The notes: a model not told the origin generated them from the letters alone. A DNA stretch of 64,000 nt from Ryuthela nishihirai (GCA_038380435.1 JAWZYU010000019.1:15649801-15713800); one strand, 5' to 3'. Positions 44,406-54,338 are shown, counted from the first letter of the stretch. Numbers and translations are program-made.

Positions 44406-44549
44406 AGCCCATGGCTGCTTGAGGATGATGATGATGATGATGATTCTATACAATGCCTAGGGAAAGTATGTAATAGTTCTCATATTTCATACATTGCCTA
44501 AAAACGCCGGGTATTCTATAGAATGCCGGATTTTCATACATTGCCGGTA

Positions 44550-44745
44550 ACACATACACTGACATCTAAATTTATAACCTAAACGGTGATGTGTGGGTTT
44601 TCCTTAATGAATTCGCGAATAGTAGCGATGGTTCTCGTGTTCGTGGTCTCCTTCGGTCTTCCTGCACGAGGGAGGTTTTCGAAGATCTCTCGTCCTTCTC
44701 TGAATTTGCACATCCATCTAGTAACAGTACCATAGGAACAGGCTG
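44550..44745 (-). pseudogene. mariner transposase relic, N-terminal HTH part
   Basis: The minus strand reads VTRWMCKFREGREIFENLPR, then AGRPKETTNTRTIATIREFI and KENPHITV-stop. This is the mariner pattern W...FR.GR...D..R.GRP......I..(I)R..I.....(R)IT(V/I) between the two DNA-binding helices. It is the missing 5' half of the relic at 39274-39950, separated by the nested insertion. Confidence 0.85.
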
Positions 44746-44809
44746 TGAAATGCAAATTATCTGTTGAAATGCAAATAAAACGCTATTTTGGTAAAAAATA
44801 AAGCGATGG

Positions 44810-45483
44810 AGTTGATTGTGGATGATTTTAACAATTACTTTGCAAGTGTTACAGAAAATTTAATCCTGAAATCCTGAAATATTCAAAAAATATAAATATA
44901 GCTGTCAACGAGATTATTGCACCTTCTAATTCACATTCTATTTTTGTACCTGAAGCAAATTATAGATGAGGTAGTGCAGATCATTAGCAATTTAAAAACT
45001 AGTAATGCAGTGGGCTATGATATGATGAAAACTTCATATATAAAAAGCAATGTAGATGTTTTTTCTGAGATCCTGCAACGCTTGATTAATTTGTGTTTGA
45101 ACACTGGCATTGTTCCTAACACACTCAAAACTGCAATTGTGCGTCCTATATTTAAAAAGGGATCACGAAATATTTATAGTAATTATAGACCGATCATAAT
45201 TTTATCAGTTATTGAAAAAGTTTTAGAAAAATGTGTATTCAAATATGTTAATAATTTTTTAGAAAAATGTAAAATACTTACAAATAGACAGTACGAGTTT
45301 AGGAAGAACAGAGGAACTATTGATTTATTAGAGCATTTCTCACAATACATTAATATAGCACTCAATTCTGGAAAAAAGGTTTGTGCTATATTTATGGATT
45401 TGAATAAAGCATTTGACACGGTTAACCATTACATATTGTTAAAAAAAGTTATCATTGGTGGGAATTCGAGGTTCAATGAATAA
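44810..45483 (+). pseudogene. Jockey/CR1-type LINE reverse transcriptase fragment
   Basis: A second LINE lineage, unlike the RTE. After a decayed start (DDFNNYFASVTENL) the frame 44917-45483 reads QIISNLKTSNAVGYDMMKTS, NTLKTAIVRPIFKKGSRNIY, SNYRPIIILSVIEKVLEKCV, RQYEFRKNRGTIDLLEHFSQ and FMDLNKAFDTVNHYILLKK. These are RT blocks 1-3 (fingers and first palm Asp). It ends before the YxDD block, so the polymerase core is missing, and no endonuclease is seen. It is truncated at both ends and lies at the inner edge of the right inverted-repeat arm. Confidence 0.88.
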
Positions 45484-46313
45484 ATGATTCAAAAATTACT
45501 TGTTTAATAGGATTATCATCACTAGGATTGAAAATTGTGAGCAATGGAAGAAGCAACTTGATATTTGATAGATAGGATAGCAAGATTTATGTTTTTCTTC
45601 AGGCATTTTAGGTCACAGGTAGGATCTAAGCAGATATATTTTGCTAAAGGAGTGTGCCCATTATGCAACAAAAACTGCAACAAGGAAGGTCAACTGAACC
45701 TTTAATTATATGCCATCACTTTATCAGAGTCCCAGGTTTCAGCCAATCGTTAAGTGCAGCTCTACTATTCAACGTCTGTCTCAGAATGTTTGCAAGGCTA
45801 GTAATTCTCATAAATTGAGAGATAATCTGTTCTAGAACAATTACCAATGTTTTATAGGCCTCCAATCCAGTTACTGAAATGTATATTAGCAGTCCCTTTA
45901 AAGAATTGAATATTACATCCTGGGACTATAGTTTCAGTACGATTAATCCAACTACGAAAATGAATGGAGAAACTATATTTATTTTATTATACCAAAAATG
46001 TTATTTGTGCCATTTCCGCCTCCCTGAGAACTGAGGGCAACAAATGGAGAAAATAATAAAATCTCCTAGAAGGACAAAAGAAAATATTTTCGAAATTTTT
46101 CTTCTTTGAAATAAAAAAAAATGCTATTTTTCGGCTCCCTGGATTGTGGCCAGCATTAAAACTTCCCCACCCACTGCTTTTTACTTCCACAGGAAAGGAT
46201 TAATGTCTCCCACTGTACCAAGAGTGGTAGGCGACACGCCGTAATTTCCTTGCCCTTAGGGTTATGCCATTACCAGTACTCCCACAGGAAATGACTAATA
46301 TCTCCCATTGTAA

Positions 46314-46337
46314 GAGAGGTAAAACAACCCAACCCAA
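46314..46337 (+). mobile_element. Ultra-short SINE family 1 insertion (tail only)
   Basis: GAGAGGTAAAACAACCCAAC plus CCAA, the last 24 bases of SINE family 1, flanked by CCCATTGTAA at 46304-46313 and 46338-46347. The matching left-arm site (about 36742-36765, minus strand) has a single CCCATTGTAA and no insert. Confidence 0.85.
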
Positions 46338-47120
46338 CCCATTGTAAAAAAACGTGTGATGGGTGTCATGCCATAATTTTCTTCCCCTCAGGGTTAGCTC
46401 TGAAACTGTCTCAGCAATAGCGGAATAAAATTGTTCTAGTACAGATTATTTCTGAACTTTTATGAATTACTGACCACGTAATCAGCTCAGATTAGTTCAA
46501 GGACATTCATCTCCATTGGCCAAATTTGGATAGTTGGGCTGCACTACATGATTGGATGCAACCTGAGAGTCTGATCACGTGATTGCATGCAATCACAAAT
46601 TTTCGAATTGAAACTTGCCTCCTAGCCCCTCTAATTCCATTCCGTATTACGGTATTCGACTTGTGAGGACGTGATTTACTGAAGCTGAAGCATTGACCCT
46701 TATTCTTCGTTTGAGTATTAAAGTGGCTCTTGAAATGAAGTCTAGTAGAAGGTATGTAGTTAACATAATAAGTCATTTTTTCTCGTTTAATGTAGGATAA
46801 ATTATCCATTAGAAAGTACTAATATTAATAGAACTTTAGCCAAAGAGCTAGATATGTAATTCATATATACACTGTATTGGAAGAGGTTTCCCAACACTTC
46901 CCTGTTATCCGAATGGAAAGTCATATTCTGAACTCTCTTACTTTGAAACTCACTGGATAAATGTCACTGTAGATAATATTTCTAAATCTCGATTTTCAAC
47001 AATATTCTTTGAATACTTTCAGAGCTCTTAGTTCGAAACATTTAATAGCAAACTATAGTGTTGTTACTCATTCCAAATATTTTGAAAATTGATTTAAACA
47101 ATGATTACAACAAATATATA

Positions 47121-47315
47121 TAGCGCGCTTGGCTACTGATCTAAGGGACCTGGGTTCGAGCCCCGGATAAGGCATGGATGTATGTGTCGTTTTTCTGCTG
47201 TGGTCCTGCCGTCCTCTCAGACCTTCTACTATGGCATATATACTGACAGGCTCCTGTCAGACCTCTGTGGCAAGCAGCTGCTTGAGTGGGTATTTATTTA
47301 TTTATTTATTTATAT
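47121..47315 (+). mobile_element. SINE family 2 with (ATTT)n tail
   Basis: Starts inside the tRNA-like head (TAGCGCGCTTGGCTACTGAT; B box GGTTCGAGCCCC), body CATGGATGTATGTGTCG, CTGACAGGCTCCTGTCAGAC, and 3' end GACCTCTGTGGC ... GCTGCTTGAG, then about six ATTT units. The left arm has the empty site (about 35960). The 5' truncation inside the A box suits target-primed insertion. Confidence 0.88.
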
Positions 47316-47392
47316 TTCGCCTTTTTTCAGAAAGCTTTTTGTGCTAACAATTATAATTTGTGTTTTGTGCGCCTTGAAGGAAATTGTTATGA

Positions 47393-49080
47393 TGAGTGAC
47401 GGTTCCTTTAAATGAATTTAAATAATTAATTAGAGTTCTAATTATTCTCCAGGGAATCTTTCTATAAAAAGCTTTTTTTTTTTCAAACTTACGGATCTTT
47501 GAATGTAGCTTTCTATTCGCCTACCAAGGAAGTTTCCGGAAACGTCTTTTTTATTATAATGTGTATCGATTTTCGTTTCATAGAGTATGAGTGTTTAATA
47601 ATGTCTCGTTGCGTTTTTGCTGTTCTGAGAGGGAGAAAAAGAAAGTATTTACTGCATATTTATCGTGAAGAATAATTTAATATGGGTTACATGGGTATGC
47701 CCTTGTCTATATTTTCAGTACGTTGGTAAAGGATGTTTAAAAGCAGTTCTGCTGATTCGCTGATTAAAATCCTGCAATTTGACATTTTTGTAGGTGTTTG
47801 CATATTAAGCGAGACTGATCAATATTGCCTGCATTCGAATATCAAGAAAATATTGGTTAGTTATTAATTACATTGAATCATGGCTCAAGGTTTCTCCATT
47901 TACATTTTAGTTTCGATGACCAGAGATGAGTAGAGGTTAGATTCAACAGCCATGGATGAGCCCGAGCTAAGGCATGAATGTAATAATTATTACACAGATG
48001 GCTTTCTGTTCTGGTGCAGTCAAAACTTGAACTTCAATTTTGCTCACTATTGTAAAAAATGAAGAAATAAAAGTCTAAAAATAATTTTATTTGAATATAA
48101 TTCTAATATTATGATTAAAATTAATATGAGATATTTCTGCTTTAGTAATTCATTAAATAAAATTCTCTATTTTGATGTAGACGTGTCTGTTAAGAACATA
48201 TTAACGCCCCTCAGATTTTAGGTAAAATAAATTTGAAGAAATTTTACAAGAATGAAACTTTTAGAAAGCGATCAATAAATATTTCAAGTTCATTTGTTAA
48301 TTAATGCCTGTGGGTTAACTCTACTGCGGTAATATGATCTATAGTTTTCACTATTTCCCTTATTTCTCTATCCGAGTATCACATTTCATGAAAATGGTGT
48401 CATTTTACACTTTTAGTCTATTAAAATTAGTTTTGAACTAGAAGAATACATATCGCCTTTAGGGAATGGCGATCCTTGTTTTCAAAGAGTTTAATTTTCA
48501 GAATTTTGCATCCTCCAAGAGTAGTATTTTGAACTAATGGATAAATCGGAAAATGACACTGTTAATATTTTATTATAACCTACACTCACAAAATGCACAG
48601 GGGAATATTATACCTATGCAAGCCCAGATATGTGAGAAAGTGGGCAGCGTGAAATTCTATGACAAAAGGAGTAAATCTCGTTTATGATATAATTTAAAAA
48701 TTATTTTTAGAAATTGAATGACGTGATTTTAAAACTATCTATTAAATACTTTGTTATGTAGTTTTTGGTGGTGGTAGGGGGAGTGACTTATTTTTAACTC
48801 GCCCGCACCCATCTCACCTCGCTCATGTACTGTTCATATGATTTCGTATTACGCTCTAGCATATTTTGTTTGGCAACATTGGGATATAGGCTTCGCTGAA
48901 ATACGGATTCTTCGAATTCCGTATATTTCCTTCTCGGTAAGTAACTAAAACATATATCATATTTGGGCAATATGGGAATCTCATTTTCAAAGAGAAAGAA
49001 ATTTTTCGATTACCTGCATTTGCACTAATTTAAAATTTTCTAGGAACTTATGGATGATTAAGAAAATGTAAAGTGAAAAA
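47393..49080. other. ~1.7-kb segment present only in the right arm
   Basis: The left arm goes directly from the CCTTGAAGGAAATTGTT block to the TTTCTTAACGATATAAAAATTG block, whereas here 1.7 kb lies between. Contents: AT-rich DNA, a SINE family 2 scrap (GAGCCCGAGCTAAGGCATGAA, ~47958), and a block like 52800-52870 (ACATATCGCCTTTAGGGAA at 48449). No gene or clear ends; it is an insertion here or a deletion in the left arm. Confidence 0.55.
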
Positions 49081-49215
49081 TTTTAGAATTTCTTAACGAT
49101 ATAAAAATTGTTTCTAATTTAATCCTTAACGTTAAAAAGTTGCTTTTGCCACATCCCTCTGAAAAAAAATTGTTGCTGTTGGTGGAATATCTTTTGGCCC
49201 TTTACCACCAAAAAA

Positions 49216-49385
49216 AAACGGGTTTGCTGTTTACATCTGAGTGGAACTTATTTGGATAAAATGGGCTAAACGGACAGGTCACAAAGATTCCAAGGGCTTG
49301 AGAAGATTAGGAGAACGGACTGAAGATCTGGTATAAGACATATAAGGCCCTCCAAACGTGCTCTTTAACGTGAAGGGAATATTTG
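49216..49385 (-). mobile_element. SINE family 1, 3' fragment in the right arm
   Basis: GGGTTTGCTGTTTACATCTG, GGGCTAAACGGACAGGTCAC, CAAGGGCTTGAGAAG and CGTGCTCTTTAACGTG on the minus strand; head missing. Absent from the left arm. Confidence 0.78.
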
Positions 49386-50134
49386 TGTTGTTTAATTATC
49401 AAGTGGTTTATAGTGACAGCACACATCTGACCCTTTACTAGCAGAGGTATTAAAAAAACGCTACATTTCTGTTGTAAGAGTTAAATAAAGAAGTGGTTTT
49501 GAGTTAGTTGGGTATTAGTGAAATATTTTAATCATATTTTCCAATTGTTTTAACAAATTTTAAAACTAAATGCCCCTTACCTACAATAGTTTGGGGAAAA
49601 ATACAATTTTTCAATTTTGAACGAAATACTATACATACTTGTATAAATACCTTTTGTATACATATTTTGAATGCACATACATATCTACAGTATACAGAAA
49701 GGTTAGATGGGAACCAGATCAGTTACAAATGTGAGGATCGCTAATCCGAAAGCCATATAAACATGTGAATAAAAAAAATATATACTTTAAAAGCAAGTAG
49801 TAGTAGTCTTTATTTCCATTCATATTATTTATGATATGATATAAAAATCTACAAGACAATTTTGGAAATACACAACACCACACGAGTTCAAAGAATTGCA
49901 CGTTGGTTAGCAGGTTAAAAAAACGTATTAATATACATTAAAAGCAACATTTTTAATATATTACAAAATGAATACTTTCTATCATGATCATATCAAGTGA
50001 TTGAAGTTTTAAAGGTACTTTTTACATCCTTTTTTAATAAAAATTTCGTTTTTAGACAGCGAAAATTTTATTTTGTTTTCCAATGATGAAAGTAGAAATA
50101 ATTAAGTGTTATACTCTATATTCCTTTCATATAG

Positions 50135-51029
50135 GTTTACTGACGATCAGGGATTTACTCCACCCAAAAGATCACTGTCGGACTTTGCAGCCGAAGCAGA
50201 AGCTACAGTTTCTGCAGAGAGTGACCATGACGGGGATCACATGCAAAGTTCTTCATCTTCTAATCGGCTACCTGAACATACTATATCCGAAGCAGGAAAC
50301 ATCCTTTTAACTCCCCAAAGAAAGAGAAAACGTTCCAGTGGTGAATCATCTCTCGAAATTGACGCAGATCAACATTCCAGTAATACTTGCTCATTTCTTA
50401 ACAAAAAGTTCTGCTCATTGGACTTTCTTTCGAGAATTAGAGATAATGGATTATGCTTCATCTGCGAAACGAAATTTTGTACTCCTGATTCTCCTACATC
50501 AAAAGAGGTTGATGACACATTCGCACCTATGCCAAACCCAAAATGTTCAGTATGTAGGTCATATTTCTGCACACCAGATTCTCCATCGGAGGCAAATTCA
50601 GAGGAAGAGGATTCATTTGTAGTCCATGACCCACAGGAAGATGAAAACAACTCATTAAGTTTGATTTGTGAAACGGAATTTTGTACTCCCGCCTCTCCCA
50701 CTTCGAAGGAAGTTGATGACGCTTTTGTTCCTATGCCAAACCCAAAATGTTCAGTATGTAGGTCATATTTCTGCACACCAGATTCTCCATCGGAGGCAGA
50801 TTCAGAGGAAGAGGATTCATTTGTAGTCCATGACCCACAGGAAGATGAAAACAACTCATTATGTTTGATTTGTGAAACGGAATTTTGTACTCCCGCCTCT
50901 CCCACTTCGAAGGAAGTTGATGACACATTTGTTCCTATGCGAAACACAAAATGTTCAGTATGTAGGTCATATTTTTGCACTCCAGATTCCCCATCGGAGG
51001 CAGAATCAGAGACCGACGATAAGGACTAG
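50135..51029 (+). CDS. Acidic Cys-repeat protein, terminal exon, right-arm copy (three units)
   Basis: An acceptor (TATTCCTTTCATATAG) precedes 50135 and the frame is open to the TAG at 51027-51029. The first in-frame ATG is at 50241, so an upstream exon is likely but not seen. About 298 residues: acidic N-terminal part (FTDDQGFTPPKRSL), Ser run, basic PQRKRKRSS, a lead region, then three tandem 68-residue (204-bp) units. Each unit carries CxICETxFCTP(D/A)SP and KCSVCRSYFCTPDSP, that is two C-x2-C-x4-C motifs ~30 residues apart, and an Asp/Glu-rich spacer (FVVHDPQEDENNSL). In the second unit the first Cys is Ser. The C-terminus is ESETDDKD. Repeats are almost identical at DNA level, so they probably expand by unequal pairing. 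No known family recognised. The open frame on the opposite strand (203 residues) is a by-product of the period being divisible by three. Confidence 0.65.
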
Positions 51030-53468
51030 TTGTGAAACCCAGAAAAGTTTGGACACTGGCAAATTGTATCGAATCTGGACATTATTCCGGTACTGGACTG
51101 GATGTAATTCTACACTTTATAATCGCAGTTTATAGATGAAGATGATTGAAGTCGATTGACTCATGTTAAACGTATATATTAAATATCTAGCATAAAATCC
51201 CAAATTTTAACTTCTACAACAGAAGGGAAATGTGTTTATTCCATAAAATAAGATATTGGAAATACTATTATGATTTGATGTGATATTCAGTTTCTTTATG
51301 TAAGAGTATATATATATGTAACCATAAATACTTATGAAAGAGTGTACATTTAAATCCCATTGTATAGGTTTTGTAGATGAAAAAAATGAAAGAAATTACC
51401 CATTTGTTATTATGAATTATACTTTGTTTTTGGAATTTCCATTCAAAACAAGAAACACGTCTTTTGAATCAAATTTATTTCAAAGTTTCATATATAAGGA
51501 AATCTGATATTTTTAACCTTTTGTTGTAATATATTAGTTTTTAATTTTGTTTAAGTGACATTTCTTGATTGAAGCTGTAAATAATATAAAAATGTAAATA
51601 AATATGAATAAAATAATTTAAAACAATTTCTTGATTTTTGTTATAATTCAGTTTGAAATTAGCACCTTTTTAGAATTTTGTGTAGGAAATTTCCTTTTGT
51701 TGCTCAGTGAAAGTAGTTCAGTGCAAAGTGCCCTGTTTCTTTAAAACATCTTGAGAATTAGTTTTCTACAGCAACTGAATAAATTCATATTGTTTCATTT
51801 TATATTGTAGATTAAAAGACAGAAATCTGATAAAGAACACATATCATTTAAATCAATAATGCAAAGAAAGGAATTTATTAAAAAATTATTTAAATCACTG
51901 TTGTTCATATTGTGTTGCGAAAAACCTCAGGTTTCAACGAAATAAAGTTCCACATAGAGATTCCAAGGTTTCATAATTAAACTTGTCAGCTTAATTCTTG
52001 GAGATATGCTGAATTTTCATCAAACAATGAAATGTACAAGAGAAATAATAATTTTATGATACAACCGGATTTAATATACTAATGTTATGTTAACTAGCTA
52101 AATAATGGATCAGGCTCATTTGCCAAAAACAAAATTTAGAATTTTTTTATTTTAATATTAAATTTGAAAGAATTTGCTCTGTTTATTTGTTAGGTGAAAA
52201 ATTTAATTTTTTAATAATAAGTTATGGATTTTTTAATTATATTTATAAATTTCTACCAATTTTATAGAGAGCATATTATAAAAGTTCCGAGAAAAAAATT
52301 CGAACTGTATTTCGCATACAGAAGAGGTTTGATGAGCACTAAACTGAATGGTCCGTTTTTAAACAAGAATATTTACGGAATAAAAATATTGAATTATTAT
52401 GTTATCATTAATTGAAAAATTGATAGAATCACTTAATATCTTCATAATGTAGATGTTAGATGTGGACGTACCCAAGATTTAGTTTGGGAGGTGGGACTTG
52501 AGTGGGGTTCCCCAATTATTAAAACATTTCAATGAACAGGAAAGTTCAAAATAATATTTTATATGGAATAAGATTTTATAGTTTTCTTCTTTTTAACTAT
52601 ATTGTAATGTCGGATATAAAATATGGGGCTAAAATAAAATTTCCGAAAGACCACTCTTTTGATTTTCAAAGCAAGTAAATAAGTTTAAGATTTGGAAATG
52701 ATGATCAGAATGTCTCCTGCCCCCCCCCCCCGTACTTAGCAAGTCCTTGTTGTTAGATATGTATGAACAGTAGGGCCATACTATGTATTTTAAAGTCGTA
52801 GTTGAAAAGTAGAAGAATAACATATCGCCTTTAGCGAATATGGGATGCTGTTTTACAGCGAAAATGAAGTTTCTCATTTTCCAGATTTTTCGACCTGAAG
52901 CAGTAGTAATTTCAGAGTAAAAGGTGATTGGAAAATATAAATAATAATAATATGTTATTAACTCTGCAAAACAGAGAAACCATATCTCAATTATCCCTCA
53001 AAATGAAACTGTTGGATTTCCTTATCCCATAAGATTAAAAGTGAATATAAAATAAAATAAATTATGATTGAAAATTCAAAAATTAAGTGCAAAAGTTTTA
53101 ACAATAAAGAAAAAGGGATGGATTTTTAACCCGACGTAAATTAATTAATACACCTATGACGAAACTCGGATCTAATGGGGAAGGAATGGCTTCCCTTTAA
53201 GAATGTTGGGCAAAAATATTTCTCAATTTTTTTACATTTCATGTAGTTTTAAAGAAACTTTTAAAAACTCTCTAAACGGAGGGGAAAATGTTATATTTCA
53301 TAACCCAATTTTTTCATTCCCCCAACTCCTTTACATTTTTTTGTCTCGCTTATGGTTCTTACCGCCCTCCGCCTTAAATGATTTTCTAGGTCCTTGCCTG
53401 AATACTACTATCAATTATTCCGTTCTTCATCGACACCTTTCTGGCACCACAATTTGTAGCCTAAATAT

Positions 53469-53605
53469 GCCAGAGTAGAAGGTCTGAGAGGATGGCAGGA
53501 CCTCAGCAGAAAAACAATACGAACATCCATGCCTTACCCGGGGCTCGAACCCAGGTCCCGCAGATCAGTAGCCAAGCGCGCTAACCACTCGGCCACGGGA
53601 CGGCT
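53469..53605 (-). mobile_element. SINE family 2, 3' part of a U6/SINE chimera
   Basis: On the minus strand: GCCGTCCCGTGGCCGAGTGG (complete A box), TTGGCTACTGATCTGCGGG, GGTTCGAGCCCCGGGTAAGG (B box), then CTGCTGAGGTCCTGCCATCC and CTCAGACCTTCTACTCTGGC. The 3' end of the family is missing. It follows directly on the poly-T end of the U6 sequence. Confidence 0.88.
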
Positions 53606-53654
53606 TAAAAAAAAAAATGTGGAACGTTTCACGTGTTACCCTTGCGCAGAGGCC

Positions 53655-53694
<40 letters not shown>

Positions 53695-53711
53695 ACTGCT
53701 GAAGCAAGTAC
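53606..53711 (-). pseudogene. U6 spliceosomal RNA retropseudogene
   Basis: The minus strand reads GTACTTGCTTCAGCAGTACA, TATACTAAAATTGGAACGAT, ACAGAGAAGATTAGCATGGC, CTCTGCGCAAGGGTAACACG, then GTGAAACGTTCCACA and a run of T. This is U6 snRNA including the ACAGAGA box, the AGC of the U4/U2-pairing region and the 3' oligo-U. Part of the 3' region (CAAATTCGTGAAGCG type) is shortened by a few bases, so it is a pseudogene. The 5' stem differs from the usual GTGC...GCAC by a paired change (GTAC...GTAC). No upstream polymerase III promoter (PSE/TATA) is evident; it is joined to a SINE, so it is a retrocopy. Confidence 0.93.
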
Positions 53712-54150
53712 CGAATACCGTAATACAGAATGAACTAGGAGGGCTAGGAGAAACTAGGAGGCAAGTTTCAATTCGAAAATATGTGATTGCATGCGATCAC
53801 GTAATCACACTCCCAGATTACAGCCAATCATGAAGTGCAGCCGAACTATCTAATTTTTAGCCAATGGGGATGAATGACCTTGAACTAATCTGAGCTAATT
53901 ACGTGGTCAAAATATTCTCAGAAGTCGAGAGATAATCTGTACTAGAACAATTATAAACCTCTCTTCCTGAGACCGTTTCAGAACTAATCCTGAGGGGAAG
54001 AAAATTAAGGTGTGTCGCCTCCCACTGCTTGGGTTACGATACGAATGGGGACATCAATCCTTTCTGATGGTAACTGGTATTGTTGAGTTCAGGAGTGAGA
54101 CAATGGGTGTGAATAATTTCTTGATACATAAATCCTCAGATAGCAAGGAA
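53712..54150 (+). repeat. Dispersed repeat, further copy
   Basis: CGAATACCGTAATACAGAAT, GAGGCAAGTTTCAATTCGAA, GATTGCATGCGATCACGT, CCAATCATGAAGTGCAGCC, TACTAGAACAATTATAA and CAGGAGTGAGACAATGGGT follow 36438-36700 and then 37840-37950, with the part between deleted. It is in direct orientation to copy 2 and inverted to the right arm. Confidence 0.8.
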
Positions 54151-54165
54151 CAATTTGACTGAAAT

Positions 54166-54338
54166 TCACTTTTCAATCCCGACTCAATGCGATCGTCTGT
54201 GATGTCTTAAATGATCGCATATTGATTGATATTGACAAATGTATACCAAGATTGCTCGCTAAACTCCGTGATAACCTCCAGACGGGCGACCTCAGATCGC
54301 ACACTTCCGATGAACTCTGGTCTGTTGCCGAAATGTAA
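54166..54338 (+). pseudogene. Possible coding relic, unrecognised
   Basis: With no ATG, the stretch reads SRLNAIVCDVLNDRILIDID, KCIPRLLAKLRDNLQTGD and LRSHTSDELWSVAEM-stop, then in another frame VRVEIAFVYEAHSASLSS up to about 54470. Codon choice and residue mix look protein-like, unlike the AT-rich surroundings. I cannot name a family; a decayed transposon or host exon is possible. Confidence 0.3.

Larger units (their letters stand above)
40827..44442 (+). mobile_element. Full-length RTE-type LINE (copy 1) with 11-bp target duplication
   Basis: The 11 bases ATTCTATACAA occur at 40816-40826 and 44443-44453, directly flanking the element. It has a ~570-base 5' UTR (GC-richer), one long frame from 41397 for apurinic endonuclease plus reverse transcriptase, almost no 3' UTR, and a (GAT)n tail, all typical of the RTE clade. 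Length is about 3.6 kb. A 24-base segment before the start codon (GGAGGAAGTCTTCCAGTGTA...) is tandemly duplicated relative to copy 2. Compared with copy 2, the coding frame has one premature stop and one base missing near the end. The very high similarity of the two copies implies recent activity. Confidence 0.93.
39953..44548. mobile_element. TIR element with subterminal 18-bp palindromes, carrying a LINE
   Basis: Left end ACCGGCAAAGTTTGAAATCC and right end (minus strand) ACCGGCAATGTATGAAAATCC form terminal inverted repeats, both followed by the perfect palindrome GGCATTCTATAGAATGCC or a near copy. Subterminal regions of ~130 bases alternate this palindrome with CGGCAA(T/A)GTATGAAA-type blocks (palindrome at 39973, 40058, variants at 40793, 40814/44444 and 44513). 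Without the nested LINE (40827-44442 plus one target copy) the element is about 970 bp. No transposase; the superfamily is not identified, and a target duplication in the mariner is not obvious. Confidence 0.78.
39127..44790 (-). mobile_element. mariner element, minus strand, split by a nested insertion
   Basis: The left end TTACGAAGGGCTTTCAAAAAGT (39127) looks like a mariner terminal repeat. The C-terminal transposase part lies at 39274-39950 and the N-terminal part at 44550-44745, both minus strand, with a ~4.6-kb insertion (39953-44548) between. The far terminal repeat beyond 44745 was not found. Confidence 0.85.
45535..53468. repeat. Right arm of the very large inverted repeat
   Basis: Mirror image of 31370-37590, longer because of insertions absent from the left arm: a 24-base SINE tail (46314), SINE family 2 (47121-47315), ~1.7 kb at 47393-49080, and a SINE family 1 piece (49216-49385). 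Outer limit CACCACAATTTGTAGCCTAAATAT at 53445-53468 is followed directly by the SINE/U6 chimera. By eye most bases of the shared blocks agree, including the non-coding parts. Confidence 0.85.

Noticed and set aside
50369..50980. 203-residue open frame antisense to the Cys-repeat exon (and a 124-residue one at 33908-34282)
   Set aside because: The 204-bp period is divisible by three, so one antisense frame stays open through all units; it has no independent support.
31370..53468. Polinton/Maverick or Helitron interpretation of the large inverted repeat
   Set aside because: No polymerase B, integrase, packaging ATPase, capsid or Rep/helicase motif was seen in any frame, and the arm ends do not look like those of either class.
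53530..53605. Intact-looking tRNA on the minus strand
   Set aside because: Good A and B boxes, but the acceptor arms do not pair and the sequence is the head of a multi-copy SINE.
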